Origin: Haloarcula amylolytica JCM 13557
Lineage (GTDB): Archaea > Halobacteriota > Halobacteria > Halobacteriales > Haloarculaceae
Length of the DNA: 64,000 nucleotides
Reading direction: 5' to 3'
Assembly: GCF_000336615.1 (NCBI RefSeq)
Contig: NZ_AOLW01000010.1
Span: 124,001-188,000 of the forward strand
A program made the translations under genes and the position numbers. The notes below the pieces were generated by a model, which was not told the origin of the DNA, did not search any database, and saw nothing but the letters and a program-made list of their open reading frames with translations. Below are positions 26,023 through 34,972 of the stretch, piece by piece (within the stretch, counting starts at the first letter, position 1; each line of letters opens with the position of its first letter).

Positions 26023-26811
26023 ATGTCAAAGCCACACACGGAGCGGTTTAGTCTGGAGGGCCAGCGGGCGATTATCACGGGCGCATCGAGCGGCATCGGC
26101 CGGGCAATCGCAGAGGAGTTCGCGGCCGACGGGGCGGACGTGGTTGTCTGCTCGCGCGAGCAGGACAACGTCGGCCCCGTCGCCGACGAGATCAACGACA
26201 GCGACCGGCCCGGCGAGGCGGTCGCTATCGAATGCGACGTGACAGACCGCGAGGCCGTCGAGGCGCTGGTGGAGGCGACCGTCGACGAGTTCGGCGGGCT
26301 GGACGTGCTCGTGAACAACGCCGGCGCGAGTTTCATGGCCGGGTTCGACGACATCAGCGAGAACGGCTGGAAAACCATCGTCGACATCAACCTCCACGGG
26401 ACCTACCACTGCACGCAGGCGGCCGGCGACGCACTGGCCGACGGCGACGGCGGGACGGTCATCAACCTCTCCAGCGTCGCCGGCGAACAGGGCGCGCCGT
26501 ACATGAGCCACTACGGGGCCGCCAAGGCCGGCGTCAGCAACCTCACGTCGACGCTGTCGGCGGAGTGGGCTGACCGCGACATCCGCATCAACTGCATCGC
26601 GCCGGGCTTCGTCGCCACGCCGGGCGTCGAGTCACAGATGGGCGTCAGCGCCGACAACATCGACCGCGAGGCCGTCGAGCGCCGCATCGGCCTCTCGGAG
26701 GAAATCGCCGACATCGCGCTGTTCCTCGCCAGTCCGGCGTCGTCGTACATCGTCGGCCAGACCATCACGGCCGCCGGCGTCCCGCGGCTCGAAGAGACGC
26801 CCGACATCTGA
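26023..26811 (+). CDS. short-chain dehydrogenase/reductase (SDR)
   Basis: The classical SDR of about 262 residues has the cofactor motif ITGASSGIGRAIAEEF, NNAG after VDVLV-like strand DVLV, the catalytic Ser in INLSSVAG and Tyr/Lys in SHYGAAKAG, and a family C-terminus ending with ITAAGVPRLEE. It probably acts on 3-hydroxyacyl or similar alcohols. Four in-frame start codons lie within 27 nt. The AT-rich CTTTATT (25991-25997) is about 26 nt from ATG 26023, so I prefer that one. Confidence 0.87.
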   Translation: MSKPHTERFSLEGQRAIITGASSGIGRAIAEEFAADGADVVVCSREQDNVGPVADEINDSDRPGEAVAIECDVTDREAVEALVEATVDEFGGLDVLVNNAGASFMAGFDDISENGWKTIVDINLHGTYHCTQAAGDALADGDGGTVINLSSVAGEQGAPYMSHYGAAKAGVSNLTSTLSAEWADRDIRINCIAPGFVATPGVESQMGVSADNIDREAVERRIGLSEEIADIALFLASPASSYIVGQTITAAGVPRLEETPDI

Positions 26812-26851
26812 GCGCCGGGAGTTCCAGCAACGACGGCCGGAGGCCGCGGCG

Positions 26852-27553
26852 TCACTCCCGCTCCGGGATGCCGAGCCAGTCCGGCAACTCCCGGAGGTCG
26901 TCGAGCGCGATATCCACGGCGGGTCCGTCCTCAGCCCCGTAGGCGACCGTCCACAGTCCCGCCTCCGTCCCGCCGTCCATGTCGTGCTCGTAGCGGTCAC
27001 CGATCATCACGGCCTGTGCCGGTGTGACCTCGGCCTTTTCCAGCGCCGTTTCGAACATCGCCGGGTCGGGCTTGGTCCGACCGACGGTCTCCGAGGCGGT
27101 GTACGAATCCATCGCGTCCCAGACGCCGAAAGCCCGAAGCAATTGCTCGCCCTCGTCGTCGTCCACGTCACTGATGACACCCTGATGGAGCGGCGCGTCT
27201 GCCACGGCCTCGATGGCAGCGATGGCGTCGGGATTGGGTTCGGCCCGTTCGTCGCGGATTCTCCGGAACAGCGATTCCCACTCGGTTTCCTCAGGGTCGA
27301 CTGTCAGAATTTCGTCGACTGCCAGCCGGTAGCCCTCGCGGGCCGGCCGGAACGCCGTCCCGTCGCGCTCGCGGAAGTACGTTCCGAGGACCGACCGCCA
27401 CTGTTCGAGGGCCGCGTCGGAATCCACGGCCACTGGATACTCCGCACACAACTGCTCGACAAACTCGCGGTGGGCCGCCCGGACGGACTCCATCCGAAGG
27501 ATGACGCCCCCGATATCCCAGAAGACGGCCTCCGCGTCTGGACTCTCGCTCAC
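26852..27553 (-). CDS. HAD-superfamily hydrolase (ACAD10-HAD-like)
   Basis: The 233-residue protein has motif I AVFWDIGGVILRM, with the nucleophile Asp but Gly in the place of the second Asp, as in the DxGGV subgroup. A helical cap of about 80 residues follows, then motif II around GVISDVDDDEG, the Lys of motif III in GRTKPDPAMF and motif IV VMIGDRYEHDMDGGTEAG. It is predicted to be a small-molecule phosphatase. The start is GTG 27553, because no closer ATG precedes motif I. It is divergent, 168 bp from the ACAD10/11-like dehydrogenase. Confidence 0.82.
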   Translation of the reverse strand: MSESPDAEAVFWDIGGVILRMESVRAAHREFVEQLCAEYPVAVDSDAALEQWRSVLGTYFRERDGTAFRPAREGYRLAVDEILTVDPEETEWESLFRRIRDERAEPNPDAIAAIEAVADAPLHQGVISDVDDDEGEQLLRAFGVWDAMDSYTASETVGRTKPDPAMFETALEKAEVTPAQAVMIGDRYEHDMDGGTEAGLWTVAYGAEDGPAVDIALDDLRELPDWLGIPERE

Positions 27554-27721
27554 GGCAGCGGCTTGGACTGGCCCGGGTATGAAACTACCGCCGACGCTCG
27601 GCGTCGTGGTGGGGACGCCGTGATGACGTACCGGAACACGATTCCGGAAAATAAACGGCCGACCACGCGTTCGCTGTGCTCCAACACTTATGCTGTCGAC
27701 GTACGAGAACGAAAGTGTGCC

Positions 27722-28939
27722 ATGATATCGTTCACCGATTCCGAGGCTGCGACTACGCTTGCCGAGCGTGCCAGAGCGTTGATGGACGAGGTCGTCATTC
27801 CGCGGGAGCGCGAACTCGCAGGCGGGACGACTATCTCCGACGCAACAGTTCGTGACCTCCGCGCGGCCGCGCGAGAGTACGACGTGTACGCCCCCCAGAT
27901 AGCCGAGGAACACGGCGGCATGGGCTATGACTTCCGGGACGTGTTGCCGACGTTCGAGGAAGCGGGTCGAAGCCTCCTCGGCCCGATTGCGATGCGAGTG
28001 GACGCGCCCGACGAGGGGAATATGCACCTGCTGGAGATGCAAGGGACGGACCTCCAGAAATCGGAGTACCTCGACCCGCTCGTCGAGGGCGAGATACAGT
28101 CGGGCTTCGCGATGACGGAGCCGATGCAGGGCGCGGGCTCGGACCCGAAGATGATACGCACCGCGGCGCAGAAGGACGGCGACGAGTGGGTCATCGACGG
28201 CCACAAGTGGTGGACTACCGGCGGCGTCGATGCCGACATCCTGCTCGTCTTCGCTCGGACGGACGAGGACGTGCATCCGTATCAGGGGTGTTCAGTGTTC
28301 ATCGTCCCGGCCGACGCCGACGGCGTGGACATCGTTCGGAACGTCCCGCACATGGGCAGCCAGGGCGACCCGAAGGGCCACGCCGAAATCGAGTTCAACG
28401 GCGTTCGCGTCCCCGAGGAGCACCTGCTGGGCGAGGAGGGCAACGGTTTCCAGCACGTCCAGCAGCGCCTCGGCCCGGCGCGGCTCACCCACTGCATGCG
28501 TTTCTCGGGGATGGCCGAGCGGGCGCTGTCCATCGCCAAGGCCTACACCACCGAGCGCCAGGCCTTCGGCGACTCCGTGGCCGACAAACAGCACGTCCGC
28601 TTTGAAATCGCCGAACAGGAGACACAGATTCAGGCCGCGCGAGCGCTGGTCCGGGCCGCCGCAGACGCCATCTCGGCCGGGCAGGAGGCCCGCGTCGAGG
28701 TGTCGATGAGCAAGGTGTTCGCCGCCCGGGCGACCCAGGACGCCATCGACACCGCGGTCCAGTTCTGCGGCGGCAACGGCATCGGACGGGACCTCCCGCT
28801 GGCGGACTTCTACGAACTGGTCAGGACGTTCCGCATCGTCGACGGCGCCGACGAGGTCCACCTGCGTACCATCGCCCGTGAGGCGTTCGAGGACGTGGAC
28901 AGCGACGAGCTGGAGCCAGTCCGTCGCTACCGGGAGTAG
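27722..28939 (+). CDS. ACAD10/11-like acyl-CoA dehydrogenase
   Basis: The 405-residue protein is of the branch that includes the C-terminal domain of human ACAD10 and ACAD11. Seen here: GFAMTEPMQGAGSDPKM, DGHKWWTTGG, the distinctive QRLGPARLTHCMRFSGMAER and the C-terminal VDGADEVHLRTIA. The usual IYEGT base motif of ordinary acyl-CoA dehydrogenases is replaced by VDGA-DEVH. The human enzymes act with a kinase domain on 4-hydroxyacyl-CoA. The N-terminal kinase and HAD domains of ACAD10 are encoded by separate nearby genes (31101 and 26852). ATG 27722 lies after a CACTTATG box. Confidence 0.85.
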   Translation: MISFTDSEAATTLAERARALMDEVVIPRERELAGGTTISDATVRDLRAAAREYDVYAPQIAEEHGGMGYDFRDVLPTFEEAGRSLLGPIAMRVDAPDEGNMHLLEMQGTDLQKSEYLDPLVEGEIQSGFAMTEPMQGAGSDPKMIRTAAQKDGDEWVIDGHKWWTTGGVDADILLVFARTDEDVHPYQGCSVFIVPADADGVDIVRNVPHMGSQGDPKGHAEIEFNGVRVPEEHLLGEEGNGFQHVQQRLGPARLTHCMRFSGMAERALSIAKAYTTERQAFGDSVADKQHVRFEIAEQETQIQAARALVRAAADAISAGQEARVEVSMSKVFAARATQDAIDTAVQFCGGNGIGRDLPLADFYELVRTFRIVDGADEVHLRTIAREAFEDVDSDELEPVRRYRE

Positions 28940-28966
28940 AACGCGGGCCGCCAGCGGAACGGGTCG

Positions 28967-30931
28967 CTATTGCCCCTCGAACTCCGGTTCGCGGTCGGCC
29001 GCGAAGGCCGCCGTTCCTTCTTCGACGTCGTCGGTCGTCAGCAGGAGCGCGAAGGCCTGGCTCTCCATTTCGAGGCCGGCGTCGAGGCTCTCGTCGGCCC
29101 CCTCGTTCATCACGCGCTTGGCCTTCCGCAGGGCAATCGGCGGCCCGGAGACGAGGTCCTCGACGAACGCCCCGACTACGCTGTCGAACTCGTCGGCGTC
29201 GACGGCCCGGTTGATGAGTCCCCAGTCGGCCGCCCGCTCGGCGGAGATGTGCTCGCCACGGAAGACCAGTTCTTTGGCCCGTGCATCGGTCAACATCCGA
29301 ATCGCGCGCTGTGTCCCGCCGCCCCCGGGCAGCAGGCCGAGCGTGATTTCGGGGAAGCCGAACTCCGAGTCGGTCGTCGCCAGCCGGAGGTCACAGGCGA
29401 GGGCAAGCTCCAGGCCCGCGCCGAGACAGTAGCCGTCGATGCGCGCCAGCGTCGGTCGGGGATACTCCGCGACGGTCGTGAACACTTCTGTCGGCTCCGA
29501 AGTCTGTGCGGGGTCACGGTCCGCGAAGCCGGAGATATCGGCCCCGGCGGAGAAGGCGCGGTCGCCGGCCCCTTCGAACACGACGGCCCGAACTTCGTCG
29601 TCGTCGACAGATGAGAGCAGATCCACGACCTCGTCGGCGAGCGTTTCGCTGATGGCGTTCATCCGCGACGGGCGGTCGAGTTCCACCTCCAGCAGCCCGT
29701 CGTCGTCGAGCGCCCAGTTGATGGTGTGGTAGTCGCTCGGCCCGTCGCCGGTGCTGTATTCGTGGAAGCCCCGGCCTGCTTCCTTGCCGGTGTGGCCAGC
29801 CTCGACGAGTTCGACGAGGTAATCAGCCGGCTCGTAGCGGTCGTCGCCGTGTTCGTCGTGGAGCGTCCGGAGCTTTTCGAGGACGGTGCCGAGACCGATG
29901 TCGTCGGCCCGCCGGCAGGTTCCCTCGGGGAAGCCCGCACCGAGCTGCATCCCCGTGTCGATGGCCTCCGGGGTCGCCACACCGTCGCCGACGAGCTTCG
30001 CCGCCTCGTTTGCCATCACTGCTTCGACGCGGAGATGGTCGAAGTCGTCGGCGTCCTCCGGGACGTAATCCGGGCCGTCGCCGTCGTCGTAGTCGTAGTA
30101 CCCCTCGCCGGTCTTGCGGCCGAGCTTCTCGTTTGCAACTTTCTCTTCCATGATGGGCGGAATCGGCGTCTCGGCCTCCTTGCGGACGTGGTAGCCGATG
30201 TCGATGCCGGTCAGGTCGCCGAGTTCGAACGGCCCCATCGGATAGCCCCGCTCGTGGACCATCGCGGCGTCGGCCTGGCGGATGGTCGCCTCGCCCGTCG
30301 AGACCATCCAGGCCGGCTCGCTCATGAACGGTCCGAGGACGGAGTTGACGACGAACCCGCGCACGTCCTTGCGGACGTAAATCGGCGTCTTGCCGATGGA
30401 CTCGACGAACTCGTAGCCGGCCTCGGCCGTCTCGTCGGTCGTCGCCTCGCCGTAGATGACCTCGACGAGGTCCATCTTCACCGGCGGATTGAAGAAGTGC
30501 AGGCCCAGCACCGATTCCGGCCGCTCCGTCGCCGCGGCGATTTCTGTGATGGACAGCGAGGAGCTGTTCGTCGCCAGCAGCGCATCCTCGGGCGCTGCGG
30601 CGTCGACGGACTCGAAGATGTCCTGTTTCACCGAGAGCTGTTCCGGGCCGGCCTCGATGACGAGGTCCGCGTCGCTGACCGCCGCCTCCAGGTCCGTCGT
30701 CGTCCCGATGCGCGCCGCCACGTCGTCGGGGTCATCGTCGAGTCGCCCCTTCTCAGCGAGCTTTTCGAGCGACCACTCGATTGAGTCGTAGCCGTCCTCG
30801 ACGAGGTCCTCCTCGATGTCACGCAACACGACGTCGTAGCCGGCGATGGCCGTGACCTCGGCGATGCCGTGACCCATCGTTCCCGCACCGAGCACTGCAA
30901 CTGTCGCTATCTCTGTCTGCTCTGCTCGCAT
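28967..30931 (-). CDS. 3-hydroxyacyl-CoA dehydrogenase/enoyl-CoA hydratase fusion
   Basis: The 654-residue protein has the dehydrogenase first and the hydratase second, the archaeal order, opposite to FadB. Residues 10-30 hold the NAD motif VAVLGAGTMGHGIAEV. SSSLSITEIAAATERPE and LGLHFFNPP are catalytic-site segments (Ser, then His/Asn). The hydratase starts near residue 395 with the oxyanion segment AFSAGADISGF, then YCLGAGLELALACDLRLA and the catalytic Glu region GFPEITLGLLPGGGGTQR. It performs two beta-oxidation steps. It converges on the dehydrogenase gene at 28939. Confidence 0.92.
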   Translation of the reverse strand: MRAEQTEIATVAVLGAGTMGHGIAEVTAIAGYDVVLRDIEEDLVEDGYDSIEWSLEKLAEKGRLDDDPDDVAARIGTTTDLEAAVSDADLVIEAGPEQLSVKQDIFESVDAAAPEDALLATNSSSLSITEIAAATERPESVLGLHFFNPPVKMDLVEVIYGEATTDETAEAGYEFVESIGKTPIYVRKDVRGFVVNSVLGPFMSEPAWMVSTGEATIRQADAAMVHERGYPMGPFELGDLTGIDIGYHVRKEAETPIPPIMEEKVANEKLGRKTGEGYYDYDDGDGPDYVPEDADDFDHLRVEAVMANEAAKLVGDGVATPEAIDTGMQLGAGFPEGTCRRADDIGLGTVLEKLRTLHDEHGDDRYEPADYLVELVEAGHTGKEAGRGFHEYSTGDGPSDYHTINWALDDDGLLEVELDRPSRMNAISETLADEVVDLLSSVDDDEVRAVVFEGAGDRAFSAGADISGFADRDPAQTSEPTEVFTTVAEYPRPTLARIDGYCLGAGLELALACDLRLATTDSEFGFPEITLGLLPGGGGTQRAIRMLTDARAKELVFRGEHISAERAADWGLINRAVDADEFDSVVGAFVEDLVSGPPIALRKAKRVMNEGADESLDAGLEMESQAFALLLTTDDVEEGTAAFAADREPEFEGQ

Positions 30932-31019
30932 ACGCGTAGTGTCTACTGCAACACATATCAATCATCCCCCTAGCAGCAATCGTGGCTGGTGGTGTTGGTC
31001 ACGGTGCCATCAGCCAGTC

Positions 31020-31033
31020 GGGGCTTTCTGGCT
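31020..31033. repeat. copy of the 14-mer end of the 1528-1850 element
   Basis: GGGGCTTTCTGGCT is identical to 1837-1850, the right arm of the structured repeat. It lies in the 169-bp gap between the fusion gene and the kinase-like gene. No inverted partner occurs nearby, so this is either a remnant end of the same repeat family or a shared recognition motif. Confidence 0.5.
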
Positions 31034-31100
31034 GTTTCAATCCACTTCAGGAAACCCGTCCACTCGCCCGGCAGATAATCTCAATCGTCTCTCTTCGTTT

Positions 31101-32171
31101 TCAGAGCGGTTCGTCGCCCTCGATAATCCGGATCGCGCGGTCGGCCAGCGCCGGGACGCGGTTCTCCATCAGGGGATAGAACGGGTCGTCGGCGTTCCCC
31201 TCCAGATAGCGGCGGTAGAACATCTCGCCGAGGGCGGCGAGCTTGTACACGGCGAGCGTCCGGTAGAACCGCTCGTGTTCGAAAGTAAGGCCCGTCTGGG
31301 CTTCCCAGCGGTCGACCAGGTCTTGCCGGGTCAGATACCCCGGCGCTTCGATAAACTCCATTGCGAGGTCGGGAATCTCCGGCTTCGGGTCCTTGGCGTC
31401 GCGCCAGTACGAGAGCAGCCAGCCGAGGTCGGCCCGTGGGTCGCCCAGTGTCGCCATCTCCCAGTCGAAGACAGCGGCGAGTTCGGGGTCAGCACCGGGG
31501 CCGAACATCACGTTGTCGAGTTTGTAATCGCCGTGAACCAGTGTCTCCGGGTGGTCGTCGGGGCACTCGTCCTGCAGCCACGAGCCGACCCGCTCCAGTT
31601 CGGGGATGGTACGGGACTCGGCCGTCCGCTCGAACGCCCACGCCAGTTGTTTCCCCCAGCGCGTGACCTGCCGCTTCGCATACCCTCTCGCACGGCCGAG
31701 GTCGGACAGGCCGACGGATTCGGGGTCCACTTCGTGGATGGCCGCGAGGGTGTCCACCAGTTCGGTGCCGACGGCCTCCCGAGCGTCGTCGTTTGCGAAG
31801 CGTTCCGGCTCTTCGTCTCGGATGACGGTCCCCTCGACGCGGGCCATGACGTAGAAATCGCTCCCGATGACCTCGTGGTCATCGCAGGCTGTCACCGTCG
31901 GCGGGACCGGCACGGCTGTGTCCTGTAGCGCGTCGATGACGCGATACTCCCGCAACACGTCGTGGGCCGTCTCGGCGGTCTGGCCCGGCGGGGGCCGCCT
32001 GACGACCAGTTCCCGGTCGCCCCAGGTAACAAACAGCGTTTCGTTGGAGTGGCCTTGCTCGTGGCGCGCAACGTCGAACGTCTCGACCGGTCCTATTTCC
32101 CTCGTGAAAAACGATTCGAGGGCGTCCTCGTCGACCAGCCGTTGGTAGTAGTCGCTGCTGCGTTCCGTCAT
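31101..32171 (-). CDS. ACAD10/11-like phosphotransferase (APH family kinase)
   Basis: The 356-residue protein has the aminoglycoside-phosphotransferase fold. The catalytic loop LVHGDYKLDNVMF supplies the Asp and Asn. The metal motif is AAVFDWEMATLGDPRADLGW, and the N-lobe contains ELVVRRPPPG. WEMATLGDP is typical of the kinase domain of ACAD10/ACAD11, which phosphorylates 4-hydroxyacyl-CoA, rather than of antibiotic kinases. It lies upstream of the fusion gene on the same strand, with an enoyl-CoA hydratase upstream of it in turn. Confidence 0.85.
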   Translation of the reverse strand: MTERSSDYYQRLVDEDALESFFTREIGPVETFDVARHEQGHSNETLFVTWGDRELVVRRPPPGQTAETAHDVLREYRVIDALQDTAVPVPPTVTACDDHEVIGSDFYVMARVEGTVIRDEEPERFANDDAREAVGTELVDTLAAIHEVDPESVGLSDLGRARGYAKRQVTRWGKQLAWAFERTAESRTIPELERVGSWLQDECPDDHPETLVHGDYKLDNVMFGPGADPELAAVFDWEMATLGDPRADLGWLLSYWRDAKDPKPEIPDLAMEFIEAPGYLTRQDLVDRWEAQTGLTFEHERFYRTLAVYKLAALGEMFYRRYLEGNADDPFYPLMENRVPALADRAIRIIEGDEPL

Positions 32172-32214
32172 GGCACCTGCTTCACCCCCCTGTTATGAAA
32201 AACTGCGGGTCGTG

Positions 32215-33009
32215 TCACCGTCCGACGAACTCCGGGCGGCGGTCGGTCAGGAACGCCTCGACCCCTTCCTCGTGGTCGGCCGTCTCGAAGACGATACCTT
32301 GCGCCGTCGCCTCGTCACGCTGGGCGCGGTCGAAGGACTTCTCCAGCCCGTCCTGAAGCAGTCGTTTCGAGTGCCGGAGGGCAACGGTCGGCCCATTGGC
32401 GATACGGCCGACGGTCGCCTCGACTTCGGACTCGAACGCCGCGGCATCGTAGACGTGGTTGAACAGGCCCAGTTCTTGGGCGCGCTCGGCGTCCAGAATC
32501 TCGCCGGTGAACACCAGCTCCTTTGCGACGTTCGTCCCAACGACTCGCGGGAGCAGGTACGACGTGCCGGCGTCGACGCTGAGGCCGACCTGCCGGAACA
32601 CGAAACCGATGCTGGCCGACTCGCTCGCCAGTTGGATGTCACAGGCGATAGCGAGGTTCGCGCCGGCCCCCACGGCCGACCCGTCGACCTTCGCGACGGT
32701 CGGGACCGGCAGCGCGACGACTCTGGCGATGGTGTCACGGGTCCGGCGGGCCAGTTCGCTGACGGCGTCGTCGGTCGGGTCGTCGTTCGTGAGCCGCTCG
32801 CTCATCCCCTCGATGTCCCCGCCGGCCGAGAACGACTCGCCAGTGCCCTCGATGACGACACATCGAACATCGGACGCTGTCTCGATAGTGTCGAGGTGGC
32901 GCTCCAGCGCGTCGTACACGGGCTGTGTGAGCGCGTTCCGCGTCTCCGGCTCGTTCAGTGTCAGCGTGGCGATACCGTCGTCGATAGAGAGCAGTACGGA
33001 CTCGCTCAT
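32215..33009 (-). CDS. enoyl-CoA hydratase/isomerase family protein
   Basis: The 264-residue crotonase-fold protein has TLNEPETRNALTQPVYDAL at the N-terminus and the oxyanion segment ESFSAGGDIEGM. VDGSAVGAGANLAIACDIQLAS and the second catalytic region GFVFRQVGLSVDAGTSYLLP follow. The first catalytic Glu of classical hydratases is replaced in NLAIACDI, and the second position carries Val-Asp, so isomerase or another crotonase reaction is possible. ATG 33009 begins MSESVLLSIDDG. It is divergent from the acyl-CoA ligase. Confidence 0.85.
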   Translation of the reverse strand: MSESVLLSIDDGIATLTLNEPETRNALTQPVYDALERHLDTIETASDVRCVVIEGTGESFSAGGDIEGMSERLTNDDPTDDAVSELARRTRDTIARVVALPVPTVAKVDGSAVGAGANLAIACDIQLASESASIGFVFRQVGLSVDAGTSYLLPRVVGTNVAKELVFTGEILDAERAQELGLFNHVYDAAAFESEVEATVGRIANGPTVALRHSKRLLQDGLEKSFDRAQRDEATAQGIVFETADHEEGVEAFLTDRRPEFVGR

Positions 33010-33173
33010 CGGATATCCCTCTGTCGTAGCTGCATGGGGTCGCTTCACAGGGTTCCGGTATAAATTTACCGCTGGTTTACAGTTTCAGCCATCGTCGGCG
33101 ACGCGCTGGGAGCGCCAGGCCACCGCACCTGGCGGGGCTAGTTTTAACATATCGGTGTGTGTTGACACGGAGT

Positions 33174-34829
33174 ATGCCAGGTGGTGCACCACTCAACCTC
33201 CGGTCGTTCCTGTGGCGTGGCGAGAACGTGTTCCCTGACAGCGAGATCGTCTCGCGGACACATCAGGGGATTCACCGGTATACGATAGCGGAGTACGCCG
33301 AGCGCGTGCGGAAACTGGCCTCGGCCCTCGAACAGGCGGGCATCGAACGCGGCGACAGAGTCGGGACCTTCGCCTGGAACAACCACTGGCACCAGGAGGC
33401 CTACTACGGCGTCGCCTGCATGGGCGCACAGGTCCACATGATTAACCTTCTCCTGCCCGACGAGCACATCCAGCACATCGTGGCCGACGCCGAGGACGAG
33501 ATCCTCATCGTCGACCCCGTCATGCTGGAGAAACTCGAAGCGGCGTACGACGAGGAGGCGTTCGCCTCCATCGAGCAGTACATCGTGATGGGCGATCAGG
33601 TACCGGAGACGTCGCTGGAGCCAGTCGTCGACTACGAATCGTTCATCGCCGACGGCGACCCCGACTACTCCTTCCCGCAACTGCCCGAGGACCAGCCGGC
33701 GGGGATGTGTTACACGTCCGGGACAACAGGCAAGCCCAAAGGCGTCGAGTACACCCAGAAGATGTACTGGACACAGGTCATGTCGCTGATGACCAGCGAG
33801 GCCGGTATCAAGACCGACGACGTGGAACTGACGTACGTCCCGATGTTCCACGTCAGCGGCTGGTGTCGCCCGTTCACGACTATCGCCGCCGGAGCCAAGA
33901 CCGTCCTCCCCGGGCCGAACCCGTCGGCCGAGGACCTGGCGAGGCTTATCGAGGAAGAGGACGTGACCGTCTCCGCAGCGGTCCCGACCGTCTTCATGGA
34001 CCTGCTCGAGTACGCCCGCGAGACCGACGTGGACTTCTCGTCGGTTCGGTACTTCACCAGCGGCGGGTCCGCGACGCCGCGGTCACTGATGGAGGATTAC
34101 AAGCAGGAGTTCGATGTGGACCTCATCTCCGGCTACGGCATGACCGAAACGTCGCCGGTCACCCACGCCTACGAGCCCAAGCCCGGCATGGCGGACCTTC
34201 CGGAGGAGGAGCTGTTCGACCTGCGGAGCCACTCCGCGGGGCTCCCGATCGCCGGCTTGGAGTTCAAAGTCGTCGACACCGACGGCGAGGAAGTGCCCTG
34301 GGACGGCGAGTCGCTGGGCGAACTCTGGATGCGCGGCCCGTGGGTCACACAGGAGTACTACAACGCCCCCGACGCGACCGAACAGGCCGTCACCGACGAC
34401 GGCTGGTTCAAGACCGGTGACATCGTCCGGGTGAGTCCGGAGGGGTACGTCGACGTGGTCGACCGGATGGACGACCTCGTCAAGAGCGGCGGCGAGTGGA
34501 TAGCGAGCGTCGAGGTCGAAAACGCTGTCATGGGTCACGACGAGGTCGTCGAAGCCGCCGTCGTCCCGGTCCCCCACGAGCGGTGGGACGAGCGCCCCGC
34601 CGCGTTCGTCGTCACACGCGATGCTGTGTCCGACGAAGCCGCGTTGCGCCAGGAAATCAAGGACCTCGTCGCCGAGTCGTACCCGTCGTGGTGGGTCCCC
34701 GACGCCATCCGTCTGGTCGACGGGATTCCCAAGGGCGCGACCGGGAAGTTCTCGAAGCAGACGCTCCGTGACGAGTACGTCGACGAGTCGATCATCGAAA
34801 CTGTCGCCGAGAACGCCCCGGCGACGTAA
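33174..34829 (+). CDS. fatty-acid--CoA ligase (AMP-forming)
   Basis: The 551-residue adenylate-forming enzyme has the P-loop-like motif YTSGTTGKPKGVEY near residue 180, the A5 motif GYGMTETSP near 320, the hinge DVVDRMDDLVKSGGEW near 425 and the C-terminal lysine motif GIPKGATGKFSKQTLR. It activates a medium/long-chain or other carboxylic acid to its CoA ester for the surrounding catabolic enzymes. TTTTAACA (33142-33149) is the TATA box and gives ATG 33174 as a leaderless start. Confidence 0.92.
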   Translation: MPGGAPLNLRSFLWRGENVFPDSEIVSRTHQGIHRYTIAEYAERVRKLASALEQAGIERGDRVGTFAWNNHWHQEAYYGVACMGAQVHMINLLLPDEHIQHIVADAEDEILIVDPVMLEKLEAAYDEEAFASIEQYIVMGDQVPETSLEPVVDYESFIADGDPDYSFPQLPEDQPAGMCYTSGTTGKPKGVEYTQKMYWTQVMSLMTSEAGIKTDDVELTYVPMFHVSGWCRPFTTIAAGAKTVLPGPNPSAEDLARLIEEEDVTVSAAVPTVFMDLLEYARETDVDFSSVRYFTSGGSATPRSLMEDYKQEFDVDLISGYGMTETSPVTHAYEPKPGMADLPEEELFDLRSHSAGLPIAGLEFKVVDTDGEEVPWDGESLGELWMRGPWVTQEYYNAPDATEQAVTDDGWFKTGDIVRVSPEGYVDVVDRMDDLVKSGGEWIASVEVENAVMGHDEVVEAAVVPVPHERWDERPAAFVVTRDAVSDEAALRQEIKDLVAESYPSWWVPDAIRLVDGIPKGATGKFSKQTLRDEYVDESIIETVAENAPAT

Positions 34830-34972
34830 CCCGACTGAAGCGCGGCGGGGCATTCCGGCTGTCAAAATAGTATCGGCGGCGGCCTCGGTCGCGAGCAGCT
34901 ATCGCTGCCGGATCAGCCACACCAAGTCCAATCGCGGATAGGTATTTATGCTAGCCCCGCGCACCTTGCGGT

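Noticed and set aside
26984-27721. Upstream extension of the ACAD10/11-like dehydrogenase frame by about 246 codons
   Set aside because: This part is antisense to the HAD hydrolase gene and has shadow-type composition. The dehydrogenase fold starts at ATG 27722.
31034-31059. GTTTCAATCC-like sequence resembling the end of a haloarchaeal CRISPR repeat
   Set aside because: It occurs only once, with no regular spacer-repeat pattern and no cas genes in the window.
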